Below are positions 7,992-16,668 of a DNA stretch of 64,000 nucleotides, in pieces. Source of the DNA: Oscillospiraceae bacterium (GTDB taxonomy: Bacteria > Bacillota > Clostridia > Oscillospirales > Ruminococcaceae); contig JAIHAL010000003.1 of the NCBI GenBank assembly GCA_020054675.1, positions 62,001-126,000 on the forward strand, in the 5' to 3' direction. The stretch's first letter is position 1; each line of letters starts with the position of its first letter. Under the pieces are notes generated by a model, which was not told where the DNA came from, searched no databases, and saw nothing but the letters and a program-made list of their open reading frames with translations. The translations under genes were made by a program, and so were the position numbers.

Positions 7992-9446
7992 ATGAAGAAA
8001 ATAATATCGCTTTTGGCTGCACTTTTTATTGTACTCTTGTTTAGCTTCTCAGTTTGTGCGGACACAGGGGTGAGCTATACTTATGATTATTGGAAAAACG
8101 TCAAAGAAAGCCCTGCCGCCTTTGGGCTTGAACAGGTGGTGGATGCTTCAAATTTAAACGGCGCATCCTTTGGCAGCGTGGACGATGTGTGCGCAAGTGC
8201 TGACGGAAGGCTTTTCGTGGCGGATAAGACCGCCGGCAGGATTTATGTTTTTGACGATAGCGGCAATTTGCTGCAATCCATAAAGGCAATCAAATCGTCT
8301 GACGGAAAAATTGTAATCAATAAAGACGGCAGCCAGCTGATTTTAAACGGCTGCGAGGGTTTGTTTATGGATGAAGAAACAGATGAGCTTTACATTGCAA
8401 ATACCGGCAGCATGCAGGTTGTAGTTCTTGACGGCAATGATTATACATTTAAAAGAGTTTTCGGAAAGCCTGAAAATATGACCGGTACTACTGAATTTAA
8501 ACCTTCAAAGGTTGCCGTTGACCATTCCGGCAGAATTTATTTGGTGGTTCAATCAAGCTATGAGGGAATAATTGAGCTGAATAAAGACGGTTCGTTTTCA
8601 AGATATTTCGGGGTGAATACTCCGAAAGTAAATTTAGTTGATTATTTTTGGAAATCCATTGCCTCCGATAAGCAAAAACAAAAAATGTCGAAAATATATG
8701 CTCCCGCATTCAACAATGTTGCCATTGACGGAGAGGGATTTGTAATGGCGGTTACATATGATTCGGCGGCTGAGGACTCTGTGTTCCGCCTTAATTCCGG
8801 CGGCAAGAATGTTTTGAGGGAAGAGGGAAACATTCCGGTTGTGGGAGATATCCGTTCTTATGACAGCACTCAAAGCCAATTCGTGGATATAGCCGTAACG
8901 GATTATGGGACTTATGCAGTCATAGATAAATCAAAGGGCAGGATTTTTCTCTACAACTTTGATGGTGAGCTTTTAAATGTTTTTGGCGGCATGGGGGATT
9001 TAAAGGGCGAATTTAAAAATCCCACGTCTATTGCATGGCTTGGCGATAAGCTTGCCGTATCGGACGGGACTTTAAATGCTGTTTATATCTTTGCCCCGAC
9101 CGATTTCGGCAAGGCAATTTTAAAGGGCAACGAGGCTTATTATTACGGCAGATGGGACGAAGCGCTTGGATATTTTAAAGAGGCAATCCGCCTTAATGCA
9201 AATTACGAGCCTGCATACAGCGCAATCGGCAAGAATTATTTGATGAAAAATGAATACCGTCAGGCGATGTATTACTTCAAGCTTGGCAACAACAGGATTT
9301 TTTATTCAAAGGCATTTAACGGTTATAGGAACATTGTGCTGAAAAAATACTTTTACATTCCGGCAGGGATTATGCTGCTGCTGATTATCGGCATCATTTA
9401 TTCGGAAGTAAGATTCTTTCAGGAAAAGAGGAGGTATTATAGATGA
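7992..9446 (+). CDS. membrane-anchored NHL-repeat/TPR protein of the sugar locus
   Basis: The 484-residue product starts with a signal peptide (MKKIISLLAALFIVLLFSFSVCA). Residues of about 25-370 form NHL-type beta-propeller repeats, recognised by blades such as DGRLFVADKTAGRIYVFD, DELYIANTGSMQVVVLD and DKLAVSDGTLNAVYIF. Two TPR-like helical hairpins follow at about 380-445 (YYGRWDEALGYFKEAIRLN). A single membrane helix sits near 453-475, leaving a short basic tail inside. The propeller would therefore face outward and might bind glycan or a partner protein. I chose the ATG at 7992 because AAGGTG is properly spaced before it and it starts the signal peptide. The next gene overlaps its stop (ATGA), so the two are probably co-translated. 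Function unknown. Confidence 0.82.
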   Translation: MKKIISLLAALFIVLLFSFSVCADTGVSYTYDYWKNVKESPAAFGLEQVVDASNLNGASFGSVDDVCASADGRLFVADKTAGRIYVFDDSGNLLQSIKAIKSSDGKIVINKDGSQLILNGCEGLFMDEETDELYIANTGSMQVVVLDGNDYTFKRVFGKPENMTGTTEFKPSKVAVDHSGRIYLVVQSSYEGIIELNKDGSFSRYFGVNTPKVNLVDYFWKSIASDKQKQKMSKIYAPAFNNVAIDGEGFVMAVTYDSAAEDSVFRLNSGGKNVLREEGNIPVVGDIRSYDSTQSQFVDIAVTDYGTYAVIDKSKGRIFLYNFDGELLNVFGGMGDLKGEFKNPTSIAWLGDKLAVSDGTLNAVYIFAPTDFGKAILKGNEAYYYGRWDEALGYFKEAIRLNANYEPAYSAIGKNYLMKNEYRQAMYYFKLGNNRIFYSKAFNGYRNIVLKKYFYIPAGIMLLLIIGIIYSEVRFFQEKRRYYR

Positions 9447-10072
9447 ACGAGCAGGCAAAAGAAAAAATTTCCTACTATAAAACTTCCCTCTTTCATCCTT
9501 TTTACGCATTTTATGAAATACGATTCAGAAAAAAAGGCAGCCTTAAAATTGCTTTTGTGCTCATGTGCCTTTTTGGGATACTTCAATGCGCGGCATATCA
9601 GTATACAGGCTTTGTTATGAATAAAAATCCCGTGCATGAAATGAACAGCGTGTCGATATTCCTTACATATGCCGGCGGAGTTGTTTTGTTCACCATAAGC
9701 AATTGGGCGGTTACAACGCTTTTTAACGGCAAAGGCGGCATGGGGGATATATTTACGGTGGTTTGCTATTCCCTGACCCCGCTTATTGCACTGGATTTGA
9801 TTGTGGTGATTGCAAGCAATTTTGTCATAATCGAAGAAGTGATGATTTTGCAGGCCATTCACGGCATAGCCCTTGTGTATTTCATATTTCTTGCCATGGC
9901 GGGACTTTGCACAATTCATGAATACAGCCTTAAAGAAAATATCATTTCGATTTTGGCGACCTTCATTGCGGCGGCAATTATAATTTTCATAGGTGTTTTA
10001 TTTTTTACCATGATTGAAAAAATGGCGGGTTTCATTTGGCTTGTCGTAGAAGAAGCCATGAGGAAATTGTAA
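9443..10072 (+). CDS. Yip1-family multi-pass membrane protein
   Basis: A 209-residue integral membrane protein with about five hydrophobic segments, resembling the Yip1 (YIF1/DUF1282-like) family. It opens with a cytoplasmic stretch containing FHPFYAFYEIRFRKKGS, a typical beginning for bacterial members that sit next to sugar permeases. The start overlaps the stop of the NHL/TPR gene by four bases and GAGGAGG-like bases precede it. Co-translation suggests it partners the NHL/TPR protein. It may act in assembly or scaffolding of the uptake complex, but no function is established that I can apply here. Confidence 0.7.
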   Translation: MNEQAKEKISYYKTSLFHPFYAFYEIRFRKKGSLKIAFVLMCLFGILQCAAYQYTGFVMNKNPVHEMNSVSIFLTYAGGVVLFTISNWAVTTLFNGKGGMGDIFTVVCYSLTPLIALDLIVVIASNFVIIEEVMILQAIHGIALVYFIFLAMAGLCTIHEYSLKENIISILATFIAAAIIIFIGVLFFTMIEKMAGFIWLVVEEAMRKL

Positions 10073-10096
10073 TTTGTTTTACGGAGAGGAGCCGGC

Positions 10097-12715
10097 ATGG
10101 TTAAAAAAATTATAAAAATCATCGGTGATTTTTTTAAAAAGCGTATGGCACTGAAAATTGCCGCTTTGGCGATAGCCCTGTGCTTTATTGTTGCGGCGGT
10201 ATTGGCTTTGCCCATGCTTTCGCTTAAAGAAACCGATTTTAAAAAATCCGAAAATACTCTTTTGGCGGCAAAGGAGAAGATATCTTCCGGCAGCGGAGAA
10301 GTGAAAGTTGCCTCAAACGGCGGAATGGAGCTTTATGTAAATCCGGACAGCATGGAGATTAAGGTAAAGGACCAAAAGAGCGGAAAAGAATGGTCTTCCG
10401 TGATTAAAGATGCAAAGGAAGGCAAAGATAAGGCTTTGATAAACATTTCCTATTTGGGAAAGGACAACAGCCTTAAAACATGGAACAGTTATGACAATTG
10501 TACGGCATTCGGCAGCTATGAAATTTTCAAAGTCGAAAACGGCGTGCAAATTAAAATGAATTTGAATGAGGGCGAATCCACAAGCTTTTATGAATATTTT
10601 CCTCAAAAAATACCTGTTGAGCGTTTTGAGCAGTTTATAGTAAAGAGCTTGAAGGATAAGATTGAAAATAAGGAAATCGACAGGGCGCTTGGGGAAAAGT
10701 ATCTTTCCACCCTTTCAATCATTTATAAGAAAAGCCCCATTGAGAACTGCTATGCGGTGAACTATAAAGGCTCTCCGCCGAAAAGCGCCGTAAAGCAGAT
10801 GATTCAAATATCCAAAGAAATAGGGTATACGCATGATATGCTTGTCGAGGACAGCGAGCAATTCGGGCTTCCTGTTTCAACACATGAAACCGCTTCGTTT
10901 TATGTGACAATGGAGGTGCTTTTGGAAAATGGGGAGCTTTATGTAAATATCCCATCTTCTGAAATAAGCACGGACAATGATTATTATCAGGTTCAAAATA
11001 TTGAAGTGCTTCCGAATTTCGGGGCCGTATCGGTTCAGGACGGCATGGACGGATATATTTTGGTTCCGGACGGATGCGGAGCGCTTATGAAGTTCAATAC
11101 ATATAATCCTGTTGTTCCGGATTATATAAGGCCGTTCTATGACAATAATTACTATTCGGATTATTATTTTATGTCCGAATATAAAGAGAACCTTATGATG
11201 CCGGTCTACGGAATGATTTATGGCGAAAATGGCGAGAACGGCGGCTTCATGGCGATAATTTCAAACGGTGCGGATACGTCATATATGAATGTAAAACTTG
11301 CCGGAGAAAGCGGCAGCGGCTCTTTGGCAAACAAGGCATATGCTTCGTTTGACTGCATCCAGTACAGCAGGGTGAAGATATACGGAGCATACAGCGACAA
11401 TGCCGCAACATATCTTGCAAGTACGGGAAAATTGGATATAAACTGGCAGGCAAGGTATAAATTTTATTCCGACAAGGTTTCGTATTTTGATATGGCAAAG
11501 GATTTCAAAGGTTATTTGATGGAGCAAAGCGGAATAAAAGAGCTTTCTTATTCTGACGATGCCCGGATATACCTTGAAACGGTCGGAACATTGTCCCTGA
11601 CCAAAAGGATTTTCGGCATACCTTATGAATCAGAATATTCCATGACCACCTATGATGAGCTTGAAGAAATTTTAAAGGATTTGCAGGGATTAAATTTAAG
11701 CGTTCAGTATGACGGAGCCTTTAACGGAGGACTTAAAAATTATATTTCCAACAGGGCGGAGCTGGTTTCTTTAAACGGAAGCAAGAAGGATTTTGAAAAT
11801 CTTGAAACCTATGCAAACGGCAATGGGATAGATTTGTTCCTTAATGTGAATTTTGCCCGTATAGGAAAACAGGGAAAAGGCTTTTGGAGCAGGTTTGGAG
11901 CCGTTTACGATTATTACAACTCTCCGGCAAAAATTTACCGCTACGACCCTGCGCTTGGCATAATGGACGGCGAGGGCACGAAATTTTTTGATTATGTTTT
12001 GTCGCCGAAATATCTTGACAGCGTTGTTGACGGATTTATTTCCGACAGCAGTGAATATGGCTCAATTTCGGTTGGCGATTTGGCGGAAATGTTTTATGCC
12101 GATTACAGGTATGGCGGTATTGTGCAGCCGGGCGAAGCAAGCGCATCAGTGCTTGAAAATTTAAAGAAACTTTCTGCTGCCAAAAAGCTTGCGCTCAACA
12201 ATCCGCGCGCGGAATATGCCGCTTTGGGCGGGATTGCTGCAAATATTTCAAGGGAAAGCGGGGACTATGCTTCATTTTATGCAACCGTGCCTTTCAGACA
12301 GCTTGTTTTGAACGGCCTTTGCAGATATACGACCGAAAACGCAAATATGTCTTCCGAGGGGATGGATTATTATCTGCTTCAAGGCGTGGAGCTTGGTTGT
12401 TTGCCGAAATTCATGGTCAGCGCAAAAAGCGTGGATGTTTTGCAAAACAGCAGCTATTCTTACCTCTATTCCATGCAATATGATAATTGGAAAGATGAGA
12501 TAAAGGAAGTTTACGGAAAATTCAAGGATGCAATGGCGCAAATAGGCACAAATGAAATTACAGGCCATCAAATGCTTGCGAAAAATGTTTTTTGCACCGA
12601 GTATGCTTCCGGAACGAAAGTCATTACAAACTACAATAAGACAAAAGTGGATTTAAACGGAAAAACAATAGAGGCAATGGGATACCTTATCATCCCAAAA
12701 GGAGGGAAATTATGA
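10097..12715 (+). CDS. large extracellular DUF5696-like protein, possible glycan-active enzyme
   Basis: The 872-residue product has a basic N-terminus and one membrane helix at about 17-40, so the bulk should lie outside the membrane. Residues of about 70-450 look like beta-sandwich sequence (many short G/N-D turns, YILVPDGCGALMKFN). Residues of about 490-840 alternate helices and strands as a TIM barrel would (LSVQYDGAFNGG, IDLFLNVNF, GSISVGDLAEMFYADY). This is the layout of several glycoside hydrolase families. I recognise it as resembling proteins labelled DUF5696 that accompany sugar ABC permeases and Yip1 proteins in Firmicutes; that match is from memory. GAGAGGAG precedes the ATG. The next permease gene overlaps its stop by four bases. 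Confidence 0.7.
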   Translation: MVKKIIKIIGDFFKKRMALKIAALAIALCFIVAAVLALPMLSLKETDFKKSENTLLAAKEKISSGSGEVKVASNGGMELYVNPDSMEIKVKDQKSGKEWSSVIKDAKEGKDKALINISYLGKDNSLKTWNSYDNCTAFGSYEIFKVENGVQIKMNLNEGESTSFYEYFPQKIPVERFEQFIVKSLKDKIENKEIDRALGEKYLSTLSIIYKKSPIENCYAVNYKGSPPKSAVKQMIQISKEIGYTHDMLVEDSEQFGLPVSTHETASFYVTMEVLLENGELYVNIPSSEISTDNDYYQVQNIEVLPNFGAVSVQDGMDGYILVPDGCGALMKFNTYNPVVPDYIRPFYDNNYYSDYYFMSEYKENLMMPVYGMIYGENGENGGFMAIISNGADTSYMNVKLAGESGSGSLANKAYASFDCIQYSRVKIYGAYSDNAATYLASTGKLDINWQARYKFYSDKVSYFDMAKDFKGYLMEQSGIKELSYSDDARIYLETVGTLSLTKRIFGIPYESEYSMTTYDELEEILKDLQGLNLSVQYDGAFNGGLKNYISNRAELVSLNGSKKDFENLETYANGNGIDLFLNVNFARIGKQGKGFWSRFGAVYDYYNSPAKIYRYDPALGIMDGEGTKFFDYVLSPKYLDSVVDGFISDSSEYGSISVGDLAEMFYADYRYGGIVQPGEASASVLENLKKLSAAKKLALNNPRAEYAALGGIAANISRESGDYASFYATVPFRQLVLNGLCRYTTENANMSSEGMDYYLLQGVELGCLPKFMVSAKSVDVLQNSSYSYLYSMQYDNWKDEIKEVYGKFKDAMAQIGTNEITGHQMLAKNVFCTEYASGTKVITNYNKTKVDLNGKTIEAMGYLIIPKGGKL

Positions 12716-13617
12716 AAATGGGACGTTTTAAATTAAGTCACCGGACAAAAAGAAAAATTAACGGCTTTATTTTCGTCCTGCCTTTTGTGATAGGGTTTCT
12801 GATATTTTTTGCAATGCCGCTGATACAAACGATAAGGTATTCGTTCAATAATGTTTCGGTTGGCGAAAAAGGCGGAATGGAGCTTGAGTTTTCTGGGATT
12901 CAAAATTACATAAATCTTTTTACTTCCGAGATTACCACAAAATCAAGCACCATATTGCGCATGCTTTTTGATGAAAATGCTTCGATACTCACAAATACGC
13001 CGATAATAGTTGTTTTCAGCCTTTTTATGGCGCTTTTGGCAAACAGGAAATTCAAAGGCAGAACAGCGGTAAGGGTGATATTTTTCCTTCCGATAGTGCT
13101 TGGAATTGATGTGGTTGTGGATATGCTTACGGCAACCACAGGCAGCGAGCTTGCAAAAAGCGGAGGACTTTTCAGCCAAAGCTGGATACAAATGATGCTG
13201 CTTCAATACACCTCAATTCCAAAATCAATGGTGATGTCGTTTACGAACTTTGCGGATAATATTTTTACGGTTATTTCGCAGGTCGGAGTTCAAACGCTGG
13301 TTTACCTTGCCGCATTGCAGTCGATAAGCCCAAGTCTTTATGAGGTTGCAAAAATTGAGGGTGCCACAAATTATGAGATTTTCTGGAAGGTCACCATTCC
13401 GCTTATTATGCATATTACAATGTTTGTGATTATTTACACTATTGTGGATTTGTTCCTTAATTCCTCTATTGCAGCGGAAGTGTACAGCTTTGCTTTTGAT
13501 AAGAATAAAATAGGAGTCGGCTCCGCATTGTCAATAGTTTATATTTTTAACGTATTGCTGCTGCTTGGGATAGTTTTGCTGATTATGAGAAAGCTGGTGA
13601 AAAGGGATGACAAATAA
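12712..13617 (+). CDS. carbohydrate ABC transporter permease, MalF/UgpA type (pair 2)
   Basis: A second MalF-type channel subunit of 301 residues, with an N-terminal FVLPFVIGFLIFFAMPLIQT helix and a cytoplasmic EAA loop (EVAKIEGATNYEIFWKVTIP). It differs clearly in sequence from the first MalF-type protein of this locus, so it is not a recent duplicate. GGAGGG lies seven bases before the start, inside the upstream gene. It overlaps the gene before and the gene after, which means tight translational coupling with the DUF5696-like protein and the second MalG-type permease. Confidence 0.92.
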   Translation: MKMGRFKLSHRTKRKINGFIFVLPFVIGFLIFFAMPLIQTIRYSFNNVSVGEKGGMELEFSGIQNYINLFTSEITTKSSTILRMLFDENASILTNTPIIVVFSLFMALLANRKFKGRTAVRVIFFLPIVLGIDVVVDMLTATTGSELAKSGGLFSQSWIQMMLLQYTSIPKSMVMSFTNFADNIFTVISQVGVQTLVYLAALQSISPSLYEVAKIEGATNYEIFWKVTIPLIMHITMFVIIYTIVDLFLNSSIAAEVYSFAFDKNKIGVGSALSIVYIFNVLLLLGIVLLIMRKLVKRDDK

Positions 13618-14599
13618 GAAAGCAACTCGCCGCGACGCCTATATGGCAAAGAAAAAAGCTTTTGGATTTGTAAGCTCGGTATTTTTGTTTTTGCTTGTTT
13701 TGGGACTTTGCTTTGTAATTTTAAATCCGATTTTAAAGCTTGTGCCCTCGGTTTTTTCAAGGATTGAGGATTTGGGAAACCCTAATATCGTGTGGCTTCC
13801 AATGAATTTTTCGGTGGTAAGCTTTAAGGCGGCCGCAAGGATGATTATGCCGGAGGGAATGCTTACCATGGTGAAATCGGTGCTTTATGCGGCAATTGTG
13901 ATGTTTTTGCAGATTTTTTTCAGCGCCATGGCCGGATATTCACTTGCAAGGGTGGATTTTAAGGGCAGGAAAATTGTGTTTTTCATGGTGATTCTGGCTT
14001 TTCTTGTTCCGCGCCAGTCGCTGCTTTTGGCACAGTATATTTACTTTAACCATTTTGATGCTTTCGGACTGCTTAAATTGTTTGTGCCGTCGGGTGAAAT
14101 AAACCTGATTGATAAACCGGCAGCGCTTTATATCCTTGCCATTTTTGGATTTGGCGTAAAACAAAGCCTTTTTGTTTTGATTTTCAGCCAATTCTTCAAA
14201 AATATTCCAAAGGAGCTTGAAGAAGCGGCGCTTTTGGATGGCTGCGGATTTTACAAGACATATTTCAAAATAATGGTGCCGAATGCCGTGCCGGCAATTT
14301 CAACCGTTGCAGTGCTTTCGTTTGTATGGAATTTCGGGGATACTTATTATACAAGGTATTTTAATCCAAACGGAGCATATATAGGCTCAATAATGGCGCA
14401 AAAATTTATAGGCGCAAATAAAAACGCAATCATAAACGCAATACAGAACTGGTATAGCATACCAACCGCATCAGACCTTGCTTTTGACGCGGTAAAACAG
14501 GCGGGTGCCTTGATTTACCTCATTCCATTGCTTATAGTTTATATGTTTGCTCAAAAGTGGCTTGTTGAAAACCTTGAAAATTCAGGGCTTGTGGGTTAA
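13607..14599 (+). CDS. carbohydrate ABC transporter permease, MalG/UgpE type (pair 2)
   Basis: The partner channel subunit of the second pair, 330 residues. It has a family-typical N-terminal helix (VFLFLLVLGLCFVILNPILKLVPSVF) and an EAA loop (EEAALLDGCGFYKTYFKIMVP). It overlaps the preceding permease gene by 11 bases. No separate binding protein accompanies this pair, so each of the two binding proteins at the start of the operon may serve one pair. A short intergenic stretch of 24 bases leads to the GH30 gene. Confidence 0.92.
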   Translation: MTNKKATRRDAYMAKKKAFGFVSSVFLFLLVLGLCFVILNPILKLVPSVFSRIEDLGNPNIVWLPMNFSVVSFKAAARMIMPEGMLTMVKSVLYAAIVMFLQIFFSAMAGYSLARVDFKGRKIVFFMVILAFLVPRQSLLLAQYIYFNHFDAFGLLKLFVPSGEINLIDKPAALYILAIFGFGVKQSLFVLIFSQFFKNIPKELEEAALLDGCGFYKTYFKIMVPNAVPAISTVAVLSFVWNFGDTYYTRYFNPNGAYIGSIMAQKFIGANKNAIINAIQNWYSIPTASDLAFDAVKQAGALIYLIPLLIVYMFAQKWLVENLENSGLVG

Positions 14600-14623
14600 A
14601 ATATCATTTGGATGGTGTTTGCC

Positions 14624-16120
14624 ATGAAAATTAAAATAATTTCCCTTGCGCTTGCTTTTGCAATGCTTTTGCTTTGCGGTTGTAAAGATGCAAAAAATAC
14701 TTCCGCAAGTGCTACGGAAACAAAAGGAGAATCTTCTATGGAATCTGCAAATTTGCCGGAAATTAAAATTGACGCTCAAAAGACGTATCAGGCTATGGAA
14801 AGCTTTGGCGGAAGCGGCGCATGGTGGGCGCAGGATGTCGGCCTTTGGACAAAACCCGGAGATAAATCCGGACTTCCTGCAAGAGAAAGGATTGCAAAGC
14901 TGCTTTATGATAAAGAAGAGGGCATAGGGCTGACAAATTACAGGTACAATATCGGAGCCGGCTCAAAGGACAGCCGCAATGGGAAAATTGATGACCCGTG
15001 GAGGCGTGCCGCGTCATTTGAAACCGCGCCGGGGCAATATGATTGGACAAAGGATGAGGGAGCGGTTTGGTTTTTGAAAAAGGCCGTAGAGCTTGGCGCA
15101 AACGAAGTTGTTCTGTTCTGCAACAGTCCGCTGGAACGCCTTACGGTAAACAATAAGGCACATAGCGAGGCAAAAAATACTGTAAATTTGCTTCCGGAAA
15201 ATTATGGCGCATTTGCCGATTATGTTTTGGACGTTGCTGAGCATTTTGTTTCGGAGGGTGTTCCGGTAAAATTCATATCCCCCATAAATGAGCCGCAGTG
15301 GGATTGGCTTGGCGGACAGGAGGGCTGCCATTATTCTCCGGAAGAAGTAAAAAACATTTATAAGGTGTTCCTTGACGAGCTTGAAAAGCGTTCCGCGCTT
15401 TCCGGAGTAGAGCTTTCCGGCCCCGAGGGAGGAGAATGGAAAAACGATACGCTTAAATATGTCATCTCAATTTTAAGAGATGAAAGACTCAGCCTGCATT
15501 TTTCGGCAATTGATAATCATTCATATTGGTCTAATGCGGAAGATAAAAAGACCTTTAAGCAGTGGATGGATATAAATTTCCCCAATGTCAAGCTGAGAAT
15601 GAGCGAATGGTGCGAAATGGTAAACGGCAAAGACCTTACCATGGATTCGGCGCTTAACCTTGCAAACGAAGTGATTGATGATTTGACAATTCTTGATGTT
15701 GTTTCGTGGCAGTGCTGGATTTTGGTTTCAAATTATAGTTATAGGGATGGCCTTATTTATGTGGATACATCCGCAAAAACTGTAATTCCCACCAAACGCC
15801 TTTGGAGCTTTGGAAACTTTTCAAAGTTCATAAGACCGGGATATACACGTGTTGAAGCAACCCTTCCCGCAAGAATGGAGAATTTAAAATGCTGTGCTTT
15901 TACGGGAGAAAATGGTTCCAAACTTGTGGTTGTGCTTTCAAATGCCGGAGAAGCAAGGGAGATAAGCCTTAATTTGCCGGATTGGACGCAAAATGCCAAA
16001 ATGTCCGTTTATACAACGGATGCTCAAAGGAATTTGGAACAGACTTATTCTGGAGAGTCGGATTCAACGCTTGATATTCCTGAACAATCGGTTACCACCG
16101 TGGTATTTTCAAAGGATTAA
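14624..16120 (+). CDS. GH30-family glycoside hydrolase lipoprotein
   Basis: A 498-residue secreted lipoprotein: the signal ends LLLCGC, placing the lipidated Cys near residue 18. The N-terminal stretch of the enzyme reads MESFGGSGAWWAQDVG, a GH30 hallmark. The acid/base is Glu223 in SPINEPQW, and the likely nucleophile is Glu328 in MSEW. A C-terminal beta domain with NAGEAREISLNLP completes the fold. The GGSGAWWAQ and NEPQWDWLGGQEGCHY motifs recall the endo-beta-1,6-galactanase branch (GH30_5), but the substrate cannot be fixed by eye. The start is put at the ATG at 14624, which begins the signal peptide; an in-frame ATG lies 12 bases upstream. It probably cuts glycan at the cell surface for import by this locus. 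Confidence 0.88.
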   Translation: MKIKIISLALAFAMLLLCGCKDAKNTSASATETKGESSMESANLPEIKIDAQKTYQAMESFGGSGAWWAQDVGLWTKPGDKSGLPARERIAKLLYDKEEGIGLTNYRYNIGAGSKDSRNGKIDDPWRRAASFETAPGQYDWTKDEGAVWFLKKAVELGANEVVLFCNSPLERLTVNNKAHSEAKNTVNLLPENYGAFADYVLDVAEHFVSEGVPVKFISPINEPQWDWLGGQEGCHYSPEEVKNIYKVFLDELEKRSALSGVELSGPEGGEWKNDTLKYVISILRDERLSLHFSAIDNHSYWSNAEDKKTFKQWMDINFPNVKLRMSEWCEMVNGKDLTMDSALNLANEVIDDLTILDVVSWQCWILVSNYSYRDGLIYVDTSAKTVIPTKRLWSFGNFSKFIRPGYTRVEATLPARMENLKCCAFTGENGSKLVVVLSNAGEAREISLNLPDWTQNAKMSVYTTDAQRNLEQTYSGESDSTLDIPEQSVTTVVFSKD

Positions 16121-16126
16121 AAATTT

Positions 16127-16666
16127 ATGATGTCAAAGAAACTGGTTATTTTCATAGATTCCGGTGATACTCTTGTCGATGAAAGCACAGAAATCAGGAA
16201 CGCGGACGGTATAGTTGAAAAAGCGGATTTGATTTTTGGCGCAGGAGAAACAATTAGGTTTTTGACAGAGCAAGGTCATACTGTTGTGCTTGTGGCGGAT
16301 GGAGAGGCAAAATCATTTGAGAATATATTTCGCCTGCATGGGATATATGATTGCTTTTCATCCGTCATATGCTCCGAAAAAATCGGCGAACGCAAGCCAA
16401 GCCGCAAAATGTTTGAGGCGGCAATGAAATCGGCGGGACTTTCTGACGGGGATAAAGGCCGCATAATTATGGTTGGCAATAATCTGGAGCGTGATGTTAA
16501 AGGCGCAAATGAAATGGGAATAATAAGCGTTTTTATGGATTGGTCGCCAAGGTATCCCAAGACTCCGTCTGATTTGTCTGAAACGCCGAATTACATAATT
16601 CATGAGCCAAAAGAACTTATAAACCTTGTCAGCGATTTGCAGGAAAAAATAAATACGGGGCATTAA
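16127..16666 (+). CDS. HAD-superfamily phosphatase-like hydrolase
   Basis: A small cytoplasmic HAD protein of 179 residues. Motif I is IDSGDTLVDE, with the nucleophile Asp present but Gly where most HAD phosphatases carry the second Asp, as in FDLG-type members. Motif III (KIGERKPSRKMF) and motif IV (IMVGNNLERDVKGANEMG) are intact. In this operon it may dephosphorylate a sugar phosphate or act in repair of a metabolite; the substrate is unknown. Six bases separate it from the GH30 gene and two from the next gene. A second in-frame ATG directly follows the first. Confidence 0.83.
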   Translation: MMSKKLVIFIDSGDTLVDESTEIRNADGIVEKADLIFGAGETIRFLTEQGHTVVLVADGEAKSFENIFRLHGIYDCFSSVICSEKIGERKPSRKMFEAAMKSAGLSDGDKGRIIMVGNNLERDVKGANEMGIISVFMDWSPRYPKTPSDLSETPNYIIHEPKELINLVSDLQEKINTGH

Positions 16667-16668
16667 CA

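Noticed and set aside
9437-9919. 160-codon antisense frame under the Yip1-like gene
   Set aside because: His/Lys/Tyr-rich composition typical of a reverse shadow, inside a well supported coupled gene.
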